Source: Carpediemonas membranifera
Lineage: Eukaryota > Fornicata
Assembly: GCA_019828565.1 (NCBI GenBank)
Contig: JAHDYR010000005.1
Location: 434,001 to 498,000 of the forward strand
Direction: 5' to 3'
DNA length: 64,000 nt
Shown: one piece after another, positions 27,721 through 35,337 of the stretch
Layout of the letters: each line of letters starts with the position of its first letter
Numbering within the stretch: position 1 is the first letter of the stretch
The notes under the pieces: model-generated
What the model was told of the DNA's origin: nothing
Databases searched by the model: none
What the model saw: the letters and a program-made list of their open reading frames with translations, nothing else
Program-made: the position numbers and the translations under genes

Positions 27721-27793
27721 CGCCCACCGAGGGGCTCGAACCCTCGACCACTGGATTAAGAGTCCAGCGCTCTACCGACTGAGCTAGACGGGC
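27721..27793 (-). tRNA. tRNA-Lys (CUU)
   Basis: Minus-strand cloverleaf: acceptor GCCCGTC paired to GGTGGGC with two G-U pairs, A-box TAGCTCAGTCGG, anticodon loop CTCTTAA giving anticodon CUU, T arm GAGGG/CCCTC around TTCGAGC. No intron. Element G ends 38 bp past its 3' end; element I starts about 260 bp upstream of its 5' end. Confidence 0.95.
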
Positions 27794-28052
27794 TTGCAGG
27801 TACGGCGCGAAGCCAACCCTCTCGGACAAGCGTGGTCCGGGGCCAGTGACGGCAACCCCCTTGCTCTGGGCTGGGATTCCTGGGGTAAGCCGGCAGCGCT
27901 CAGGTGGGGTCCTGGAGCCTCACCCTGATCGTTTGGGTTTGGTCTCGAAATGTCCTGATTGGATCATTTCCAGAACCTCGAGAACGAGCCCGATGCCTAA
28001 TAAACATCCTGTTGCCATTTATGACGTAGCCCGTTGTGATCGTGCAGGGCAC
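27794..28052. other. Spacer between tRNA-Lys and element I
   Basis: No gene, repeat or known RNA recognised. No long reading frame with plausible composition. Confidence 0.5.
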
Positions 28053-28256
28053 GGCGTACCGTCGTAGACGTAGACACAGTGCGCCTTGGGGCGCGGTCCA
28101 CAAGGGTCCGAGTGGGGTGCCGATCACCTGGACCCAAACCCAAAAGATTCGGGAGAATCTTCTAGATTCGTGGAAAATATTCGGCTGGTGACCTGGGACG
28201 TTTAAGCCAATTTAACCAAGGGGGGAAAACCTCCCCTGTTCGGCACATCCCTGGAA

Positions 28257-28796
28257 ATGGCTGACGACGAGCAAGACGCAGCCAGTAAGCTCCTCCAACT
28301 CGAGGAGCTCGTCAAGACTCAGGCTGAGACAATTGCAAGCCTTGTTGAGTCTGTTGAGGACGTTCGGACCAATGCCGAGGACACTCGAAAGCCTTCTAAG
28401 ATCCCGGCCGTCACAAAGGAATTCTCGCACCTGCGTGCTATTCACGCCGAGATCAAGACCGTTCTTGCTGACCCCGCAACCACGTCTATTGAGACCATAG
28501 CAACCAAAGTGAACATCATTATCGAGCGCCGCCTTGAGTTCCTCCGTGTCCTCGACGACGCCGGGGAGGACGCCGCACGCTACTTCCAAGTTACAGCTGC
28601 AACCGAGAACAACCCGCGAGAATTCATCAAGCTAGCCGCGAAAGCGAAGAAAGCCGCTCCGCCCCAGAGCTTCCGCCATCGCCAGCAGATCCGTAAGCCT
28701 TTCTCGCGCAACAGGTACTTCCAGCGCTCCCCACAGCGCCACTTCACAGCTTCGAACGCCTCGGGCAACCGCAATGCGGCCCCGGGGCAGCAATAA
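28257..28796 (+). CDS. Gag-like protein of element I
   Basis: 179 aa from ATG 28,257 (MADDEQDAASKLLQLEELVK). Coiled-coil-like first 45 residues, a middle helical region (FSHLRAIHAEIKTVLADPAT), and a basic, Arg/Phe/Gln-rich C-terminus (RHRQQIRKPFSRNRYFQRSP). A nucleic-acid-binding role is inferred. The first codons are retained in both mini-elements. Confidence 0.75.
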   Translation: MADDEQDAASKLLQLEELVKTQAETIASLVESVEDVRTNAEDTRKPSKIPAVTKEFSHLRAIHAEIKTVLADPATTSIETIATKVNIIIERRLEFLRVLDDAGEDAARYFQVTAATENNPREFIKLAAKAKKAAPPQSFRHRQQIRKPFSRNRYFQRSPQRHFTASNASGNRNAAPGQQ

Positions 28797-28862
28797 GCGG
28801 CCAAGAAGAGGTTATGCCCACCTCGAAGACAATAAAAGGCACTATCTACGTTTACGAGCACT

Positions 28863-30869
28863 ATGAGACGAGAAGAAGCAAGAAAGCAAGTACAAGAGCA
28901 AGAGACATCAACAGACAAGCAACCGATCAAAGCTGCGCAGTCACGCAAGTCGTACGACGCTCCGCCCGACTCTTGCCCGGTGTCCCGGGCACAGGTGGTG
29001 GGCTCGATGAGCCGCGCCTGGAGGGAGTGGGAGGCCTTGGGGGCCAGCAAGGAGGTCGTGAGCACACTGAGAGACGGGGTGAAGGTAGCCCCGGCAACGC
29101 CCAACGCCCCGAGAGCGAACGGGAGGGAAGGCCCAATAAGCGAGATGCTGAAGGAGCTAGTGAACATTCAAGCTTTAGAGGTAGCAACGGCGAGCAACAT
29201 ATCCCCGGTCTTCCTGATTCCGAAGAAACCATCGGATTGGAGACTCATACACGACCTCCGGCCGGTCAACTTTTTCCAACAGGTCCGCAAGTTTCGGTTG
29301 AAGGGGTTGATGGAGGTGGCGGCCAATCTGGCACAGGGGGCATGGTTGACGAGCGTCGACCTGAAGTCCGGCTACTACCAGGTGCTCATGGCGGAGGAGG
29401 CCAAGGAGTACCTGGGGATTACCCACGAAGGAACAACATATCGGTGGAGAGCCCTGCCCTTCGGCCTCAACACAGCACCAGAGGCATTCCAGAGGGTCAC
29501 CGCCCAGGCGGCAAAGATTATTCGAAGAGAGTTTGGCGTGCAGGTGTTCGTATACCTAGACGACCTGCTGTTCGCAGACCACTCACGCGCATCACTCGCG
29601 GAGAAGATGCCAGGCATACTCGCGCTGATGAGAAGACTCGGCATGGTAATCTCGCAGGAGAAGTCTGTTGCTGTGCCAACGCAGGAGCTCGAGTACCTCG
29701 GGGTGGTGATCAACTCAGCAGAGGGATGCATGTACCTGACAGAGAGAAAGGCCACAGACATGATCAGCTTGATCGACAGACTGCAGAAGGAGAGACGGTT
29801 CCTAGTCAAGGACCTCCAAGCCCTCATCGGGAAGCTGCTGTTCGCACGGTTCGCCGTGGGAGCTCGGGCCCTGCCCAGGCTACGCGAGCTTCAATGTGCG
29901 GCGGCCTCACTCGCAGGAAAGTTACGGGGCACGAAGAAGGACATCCCACAGGAAGCGAGGACAGACCTGCGGTGGTGGGCGAGAACACTGAGGAGAGACC
30001 CGCACTGGTGCTTTCTCACGAACGGGAGAGAGATTCGGATCGAGACGGACGCGAGCGACCATGCTTACGGTGGCGCCATCTGGACAGAGTTCGGGACCGA
30101 CTCGTTTCAGGACACGTTCGACCAGACATTCGTAGGCAAATCAATCAACTGCAAGGAGGCGAAGGCCATGGACATAGCGCTGCGCCGCTGGGAGCGGAGG
30201 ATAGCCGGCAGGGACGTCTTATTAGTCGGCGACAACACGTCAGCACTGGCCTGGATCGGGAAGAGCAGTACAAAGGCACCGGCCCACATGCGACGAGAGG
30301 TGAAGGAGCTCCACGACTTCTTACACGCGATCGGGGCGAGGGTGCGAACAAAGCACGTCCCGGGTCTGCTCAACACCACAGCGGACGACCTCTCGAGATT
30401 CAAGAAGCTCGACTGGGCGATGCCGGCATCACTAGCGGCGAGGGCAGCAGAGCAGTGGGGCACAACCGACAGATCGCTGTTCGCAACACGAACTTTCCTG
30501 CCAGAGGACTTGGGCTATGTAGAAGACGCCTTCACGGCGGACTGGACCGAGTGCAGGTCAATCGCAGTCCCACCAGTTGCGCTCTTACCCCGCGTGACCG
30601 CCAGATTGAGAGAGATATGGCAACAGTCAGAGGTCACCCCAGCCCAGCAGCCCAGGGGAGTGGTAGTAATCGCACCGCAGAGAGGCACCAACGTGGACCT
30701 GGACCTGAACCGGATGTCCCAGGACAAAATCGAAGTCACGCTGCCGGCACACTGGTGGACCGGCACAGAGATAGAGAACTTGTTCGCCGGGAAGGATCGT
30801 ATCCCTTTCGTGGCTTACTGGGTGCCGGTGAGGTCGACATTGGCACAGCTTTGTCCGCCCCATGGGTGA
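28863..30869 (+). CDS. Reverse transcriptase/RNase H of element I
   Basis: 668 aa from ATG 28,863; MSRAWREWEALGASKEVVST aligns with the RT start of the other elements, so the first ~50 residues may be an extension. RT: TSVDLKSGYYQVLM, LPFGLNTAPEAFQ, VYLDDLLF (Tyr231, Asp233, Asp234), a more standard retroelement RT than in A-G. RNase H: IETDASDHAYGGA, SINCKEAKAM, LVGDNTSALAW, TTADDLSRF. No break. A second frame stays open over nearly the whole gene (28,814-30,961). Confidence 0.9.
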   Translation: MRREEARKQVQEQETSTDKQPIKAAQSRKSYDAPPDSCPVSRAQVVGSMSRAWREWEALGASKEVVSTLRDGVKVAPATPNAPRANGREGPISEMLKELVNIQALEVATASNISPVFLIPKKPSDWRLIHDLRPVNFFQQVRKFRLKGLMEVAANLAQGAWLTSVDLKSGYYQVLMAEEAKEYLGITHEGTTYRWRALPFGLNTAPEAFQRVTAQAAKIIRREFGVQVFVYLDDLLFADHSRASLAEKMPGILALMRRLGMVISQEKSVAVPTQELEYLGVVINSAEGCMYLTERKATDMISLIDRLQKERRFLVKDLQALIGKLLFARFAVGARALPRLRELQCAAASLAGKLRGTKKDIPQEARTDLRWWARTLRRDPHWCFLTNGREIRIETDASDHAYGGAIWTEFGTDSFQDTFDQTFVGKSINCKEAKAMDIALRRWERRIAGRDVLLVGDNTSALAWIGKSSTKAPAHMRREVKELHDFLHAIGARVRTKHVPGLLNTTADDLSRFKKLDWAMPASLAARAAEQWGTTDRSLFATRTFLPEDLGYVEDAFTADWTECRSIAVPPVALLPRVTARLREIWQQSEVTPAQQPRGVVVIAPQRGTNVDLDLNRMSQDKIEVTLPAHWWTGTEIENLFAGKDRIPFVAYWVPVRSTLAQLCPPHG

Positions 30870-30998
30870 TGGCAAGACACAGGGCCATGCGAGCCGCAGG
30901 TCAGACCCCAGAGAGGCCACCTCTCGTGTCAATGGACACGCGAGCCAAGAGTCAAGAGTAGTCAAATAGAGGCCCAGCTCACGAATAACCCCCTCCTC

Positions 30999-32046
30999 AT
31001 GGACAAGGAAGTATCTACCAGGCAGCGCATCGCCGCAGAGACAGCCAAATTCACGTTTTTCCGATCATCAGTCCGGCATGACCCCGACTGTGACTCTGAC
31101 TGTGACTCTGACTGTGACTTACCTCAGGACGACCCTGCCCCGACGGCCAGGGACACGGCACAGGCGACGCTGGACCGAGCAAGGCAGGAACTCACAGACC
31201 GCGAGTGGTTGCACGAGTTCGCCGAGCTCCTTGACGCCATTGAGCCGGCAGACGCACTGATGTTGTATCTATTTTCCGAAATCCCCTTCGTCGCCAGAGA
31301 CACATTCATCACGAAGGAGGCGAACATCAGAATGGGACTGGAGGCACTGGGCGAGAGCGCTGAGACGACAAGGTTGCATCGGGCCCTGACCAGGGCAGGT
31401 GCGAGGCTAGCAGGCCGATGCGAGCTAACGCCCGGACGTAAGACTGGGAAGGCTTGGCCAATCAGGCGTGAGACGCTGGAGGCTGCGGCTAGGTCAGCCG
31501 GGGCACACGCGACCCCGCCCCTCACTCAGGCAATTGCCTTTGGCCTGGTGACGTTTGCGACAGTGTCGCGAGCAGGCGAGATCCGGGCACTCAAGACAGA
31601 GGATGTGAGGCACGGCGGAGCAGACGGCGCGCTGGAGATTACGATACGACACACAAAAGACAAGGGATGAAGCGACGCTGAAGTTGGTTCCCTCAGCCGA
31701 CGACCAGCTGCGGTCACCAGCCTGGTGGCTCGCCATGCACATGAGTAACCTACCAGATGAAGGCCCCTTGTGGCGTTCGTACACCCATAGCCAGGCAACA
31801 CTACGAGAGAGCCGGTCCGCGTTGAAGGGGGCGCAGGAGCCGTGGGCGCGATTCGAAATGATGATGGACCTCGAGGAAGTATTCAAGGCCACCGGACATT
31901 CCTTCCGCCGCGGCGCCGCAGTACATCTGGTTGAATCTGGAACTCCAATGGAAGTGGTGCAAGCCTTGGGGGGATGGCGGGCGCAAGACTCAGTACAAAC
32001 GTACATCAGTGAAGCAATACGACTGTCCAGAAGCGCATGGAGCTGA
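30999..32046 (+). pseudogene. Tyrosine recombinase of element I, one frameshift
   Basis: First frame from MDKEVSTRQRIAAETAKF includes an Asp/Cys repeat (DCDSDCDSDCD) coded by a 12-bp tandem repeat at about 31,082-31,120, then TVSRAGEIRALKTEDV (catalytic Arg) and IRHTKDK (Lys). One extra G in GGG near 31,667 breaks the frame. The second frame carries GHSFRRGAAVHLV (His, Arg) and SVQTYISEAIRL (Tyr). The single homopolymer lesion may be a sequencing error. Confidence 0.8.
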
Positions 32047-32277
32047 GCTAACTGTAGATAGAAGATATAGAAGATAAGAAGAGCACAATGTGTACAAATG
32101 AGTGTTAAAATAAGAACAGAAGCGAAGACAGAGACCAAAGAACCATTATGCCCAGTTGCAAAGTCAAGGTCATGGTGAAAAAACTAACGTCAGAAGAGGA
32201 GGGGCGGACGACCATATAGGGTCTATAGAACTCGGTAAGGGGTGTCTCAATTATATTTATTTGATGGCGGGATACAT

Positions 32278-32313
32278 CAATTGGAGACTTCGACTGTTGT
32301 CGACTAACAGTCG
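32278..32313 (+). repeat. 36-bp terminal sequence with hairpin, copy 1 of 3
   Basis: CAATTGGAGACTT followed by arms CGACTGTT and AACAGTCG around GTCGACT. It recurs at 32,574-32,609 (identical) and 34,789-34,824 (one change). It ends element I and both mini-elements, so it is the family's 3' end; the 8-bp arms with 7-bp spacer would fit a YR core site. Confidence 0.7.
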
Positions 32314-32609
32314 GCGTACCGTCGTAGACGTAGACACAGTGCGCCTTGGGGCGCGGTCCACAAGGGTCCGAGTGGGGTGCCGATCACCCGGACCCAAACC
32401 CAAAAGATTCGGGAGAATCTTCTAGATTCGTGGAAAATATTCGGCTGGTGACCTGGGACGTTTAAGCCAATTTAACCAAGGGGGGAAAACCTCCCCTGTT
32501 CGGCACATCCCTGGAAATGGCTGACGACGAGCAAGACGCTCAGCCTGATCCAGGAGTATAAATTTGATCTAATCAATTGGAGACTTCGACTGTTGTCGAC
32601 TAACAGTCG
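32314..32609 (+). mobile_element. 296-bp non-autonomous derivative of element I (mini-element 1)
   Basis: Its first ~225 bp match the element I leader (GCGTACCGTCGTAGACG to ATGGCTGACGACGAGCAAG), including the gag ATG at 32,517 and first codons. About 35 bp of unrelated or diverged sequence follow, then the 36-bp 3' terminal sequence. All genes are deleted. It starts directly where element I ends, head-to-tail. Confidence 0.8.
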
Positions 32610-32807
32610 TGCATATCATCGATATGTAAGCTATCACGCCTCGGGCGTGGCTCACGCCCTGACACTTCGTCGACCAAATGGTCGTTGAAGGTAAGCGGAG
32701 GCACCGGACGATCTTCGGCTGAGCGGTCGAGGTCTTATTGATGCTGGCTCTTAGGTCGAATCAGAGTCAGATCAATCCTGGCCAGTTCGAAGAAAGGCAA
32801 GAATACT

Positions 32808-33329
32808 ATGAATACTATGCAGATGAACGCCAATCAAGAGGAACAGCTTCAGAACGCCACAGCTTCGATTCAGGAGCTCATGGTCACCGTCCAGCAGCTC
32901 AAGCAGGAGCTTGCCACGCAAGAGGACCAGAAGCGTCTGGAAAAGACGATCAAGCAGCTCCGTGAGGAGTCCAACGTTGTCTGGCAGCGCCCCGCCAGCA
33001 ACACGATGAAGGAGGAAACAGATTTTCTCGAGAACCTCTACCGCACCTTCAAGTTTGGCGAATGCTCAGGCTACACCGTGCTGTCGCAGATATATTTGCG
33101 CCACCGTGTGCTCTGGGTGAAGGACCATTACGGATACCTCCCCTCCCTGCAGGTCGCCACCGCCGGCGCAGCCGCTCTTGCTGAAAGCCCCGAGATGGGC
33201 CCAGCCGAGATTAACGCAAAGGTAGTGCTGAAGACCCTCGCCAAGAACCCCCACCTCAAGGAGAGGAAGTCCGAGTCGTCCAATTTTCACGGCGCGGGCA
33301 AGTCCAAGAAGGGCCCGAAGCGCCTTTAA
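32808..33329 (+). CDS. Gag-like protein of element H
   Basis: 173 aa from ATG 32,808. Gln-rich coiled-coil-like N-terminal 65 residues, conserved block RPASNTMKEETDFLENLYRT and YLRHRVLWVKDHYGYLPSL, and a Lys-rich tail (GAGKSKKGPKRL). Homologous to the partial gene at 1-441. The frame is intact although the rest of the element is wrecked. Confidence 0.78.
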   Translation: MNTMQMNANQEEQLQNATASIQELMVTVQQLKQELATQEDQKRLEKTIKQLREESNVVWQRPASNTMKEETDFLENLYRTFKFGECSGYTVLSQIYLRHRVLWVKDHYGYLPSLQVATAGAAALAESPEMGPAEINAKVVLKTLAKNPHLKERKSESSNFHGAGKSKKGPKRL

Positions 33330-33517
33330 TAGACTACCATCAAGATCATCATCATCATTTAGCCCCTCTTCCTCCTCAAACCTCATCTCCTCCTCCCCTC
33401 ACATCTTCATCCCCTCCTCAACCCCCATCTCCTCCGCCACGCCCGCCGTCGTCGCCGCCACCCCGGACCGCGGCTGTCAGTCCTCCTCCACCACCTCCCC
33501 CAGCTCCACGCACGCCT

Positions 33518-33740
33518 CACCAGTTTCCGAGTCTCAACGCAAAGTGGAGGCTCTGGGAGTCCTTGGGCGCGCCCTCCGAGGTGGTTGGGTGGCTGAGGGA
33601 CGGGGTGCCAATCGAGATCCGCGCCGCCCCCCGGCACCCTGCGCTCCCGCCGGTCCGGCAGCGCGACAGACGAGCGTTCCGCGAGCATCTCACGACGCTC
33701 CTCGCTCTGGGCGCGGTCAGCCCGTTCCGATCTCCCCCTA
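33518..33740 (+). pseudogene. RT N-terminal fragment of element H
   Basis: Frame reads QFPSLNAKWRLWESLGAPSE, VVGWLRDGVPIEI, LTTLLALGAVSPF, matching the first ~80 residues of the RT in B and G (FPSMN, WARLGASPEVVSWLRDGVPI). CTC replaces the ATG. It stops at the junction with a reversed integrase fragment; the catalytic domain is gone. Confidence 0.75.
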
Positions 33741-34141
33741 TTGTTCGCCAGGAAGATGTTGAGAGCTGTGCAGTCATTAACGTTCTTATATGGTTACCAC
33801 GTGGCTTCTTCGTCCTCAAACCCGGACCAGTGCACGAGGTACTTCTTCTGCGACATGGTACCTGACCCGCGTGCTGCTGAAATGCGGTCGACCAACCACT
33901 CGTCCCTGCTAGTTGCAGCGAGTTGCTGGATCTGGTCGTCAGTGTTAGTGTACCGGGGTTGAACCTTCGCACTCGTGCGGCATCGACCTTGATGGTCTTA
34001 CCATTCGTGGGTGACTCTGCCATGTCTTGGACTTCATATGCCACGGTGACGCCTGATTGCTTGATGCTCTTAACGCGCCTCATCGGGCCTCTCCACCCTG
34101 GTGATAGTTTGTCAGGTGGGCGAGAGGGGTACTTGACCGCA
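33741..34141 (-). pseudogene. Decayed Ty3-type integrase C-terminus with chromodomain
   Basis: Minus strand: KLSPGWRGPMRRVKSIKQ (GPY/F-like module), VAYEVQDMAESP, KTIKVDAARVRRFNPG, then after a frameshift DEWLVDRISAARGSG, KKYLVHWSGFEDEEATW, a stop codon, and NVNDCTALNIFLAN. It is homologous to the fragment at 18,627-18,943 over its whole length, but has one frameshift and one nonsense codon. It extends about 60 bp further upstream than the other copy. Confidence 0.78.
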
Positions 34142-34400
34142 CGGCCTCAGAAGGGGCAGCGCAGCCGACATGGTGCTGGCTGGCATCCCGGCAGAGGTAG
34201 TCGCGGCAAAGGGGACATGGGCGAACACTTCCTCAATGATCCGCTACATTGAGGATGCCCTCCGGCTAGACTACGAGACGTCGGCGAGGCCGATAAAGGT
34301 GGCAGCGAGCAGCCACCTTGGGGGTTGGCACCCCGGGCCCACAGCTGTTGAGGAGCAACTGGCTGGGTCCCGCCGACCTCCTATCACTGAGGACCCTTGA
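34142..34400 (+). pseudogene. Tyrosine recombinase C-terminal fragment of element H
   Basis: Frame reads AADMVLAGIPAEVVAAKGTW, SMIRYIEDALRLDYE, corresponding to the last catalytic segment of the other recombinases (ASEMALSGVPLEVILSMGTW, LRSYVADAIR), including the nucleophile Tyr. The upstream His and Arg motifs are lost at the junction. Confidence 0.72.
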
Positions 34401-34526
34401 GGGGTTAGTGATAAACGGATGATGATGCTAGAGTTGCTGTGGGTCTTTGGGGGACTGGCATATTCATTGGCGACTGGTGCCCTATGGGATATAGACGTAG
34501 TCTACCGGACCGTCTGCCCAGTCAGA

Positions 34527-34824
34527 CGTACCGTAGTCGTAGACGTAGACACAGTGCGCCTTGGGGCGCGGTCCACAAGGGTCCGAGTGGGGTGCCGATC
34601 ACCCGGACCCAAACCCAAAAGATTCGGGAGAATCTTCTAGATTCGGGGAAAATATTCGGCTGGTGACCTGGGACGTTTAAGCCAATTTAACCAAGGGGGA
34701 AAAACCTCCCCTGTTCGGCACATCCCTGGAAATGGCTGACGACGAGCAAGACGCTCAGCCTGATCCAGGAGTATAAATTTGATTAGATCAATTGGAGACT
34801 TCGACTGTAGTCGACTAACAGTCG
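34527..34824 (+). mobile_element. 298-bp non-autonomous derivative of element I (mini-element 2)
   Basis: Same plan and near-identical sequence as mini-element 1: leader, gag ATG at 34,732 with first codons, 35-bp middle, 36-bp hairpin terminus (34,789-34,824). Small differences (an AGT insertion near the start, GTAGTCGAC in the hairpin, a few substitutions). Confidence 0.8.
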
Positions 34825-35337
34825 TGTGTTCAGGCCCAAGGGAGCCAACGTCAACTCGGCTATCGTGGCCGACGGTATTTAGATTCGATTTCGATTTGCC
34901 GGAGAGTGCAGGATCGACATCATCCACTGAATGATGACCAGAAGGGCCCTAGAGCCCATTAGACCTCCAACTTGCATTCAACGCACTTCCTATCACACTA
35001 CTCAACATGGTACGCGACCTGGGCAAGCCAGCCGTGGGGGGCGGGGAGGGAGTGAACGAAGCCATCCGGTCGCCAGACCATAGGAACGGCTCGGACACTC
35101 CAGGCGGAGTAATGGCCCTGTTTCACGAAGAAGCGTTCGGAGCTCCATGGCGTCGAGGGTGATCTCAATCAAAGCGTGGGCGACAACTCTCCCGATCGTA
35201 GTCAAAGACAGGTAAACCAGCCCGGACCGAGCATCCCCCCTGGGCGCGATTCGCCAGAGACGCAAGATAACATACCTTCCTCATTACCATAAGCTAAACC
35301 TTTTATACACAGTGAGATTGTTGGGACATATTCTCCG
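34825..35337. other. Boundary between repeats and host genes, no recognised gene
   Basis: Minus strand has a TATAAAAGG sequence at about 35,300 followed by an ATG and a 41-codon frame; plus strand has a 51-codon frame from 35,007. Neither looks like a known protein. The BEACH gene ends at 35,338. Confidence 0.45.

Larger units (their letters stand above)
28053..32313 (+). mobile_element. Element I: full-length YR retrotransposon, YR frameshifted
   Basis: Leader 28,053-28,256, gag 28,257-28,796, RT/RNase H 28,863-30,869, YR 30,999-32,046 with one frameshift, 3' end at a 36-bp terminal sequence (32,278-32,313) with a hairpin. It is a family distinct from A-G: the RT says VYLDDLLFADHS and LPFGLNTAPEAFQ. 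Its leader and 3' tip recur in two mini-elements. Confidence 0.85.
32610..34526 (+). mobile_element. Element H: mosaic wreck of a YR retrotransposon
   Basis: Contains gag (32,808-33,329), the RT N-terminal end (33,518-33,740), a reversed Ty3-type integrase fragment (33,741-34,141) and the YR C-terminal end (34,142-34,400). The DIRS-type interior from RT residue ~80 to the YR His motif is missing and the Ty3-type fragment sits in its place. The leader has imperfect hairpins, e.g. CTTCGTCGACCA/TGGTCGTTGAAG at about 32,667-32,692. Confidence 0.75.

Noticed and set aside
34925-34945. C-box-like ATGATGA as a C/D snoRNA
   Set aside because: No matching D box or terminal stem could be seen.
35002-35300. 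Short minus-strand gene after TATAAAAGG with a GTATGT donor-like sequence
   Set aside because: No acceptor gives a sensible protein, and the 41-codon frame has no support.
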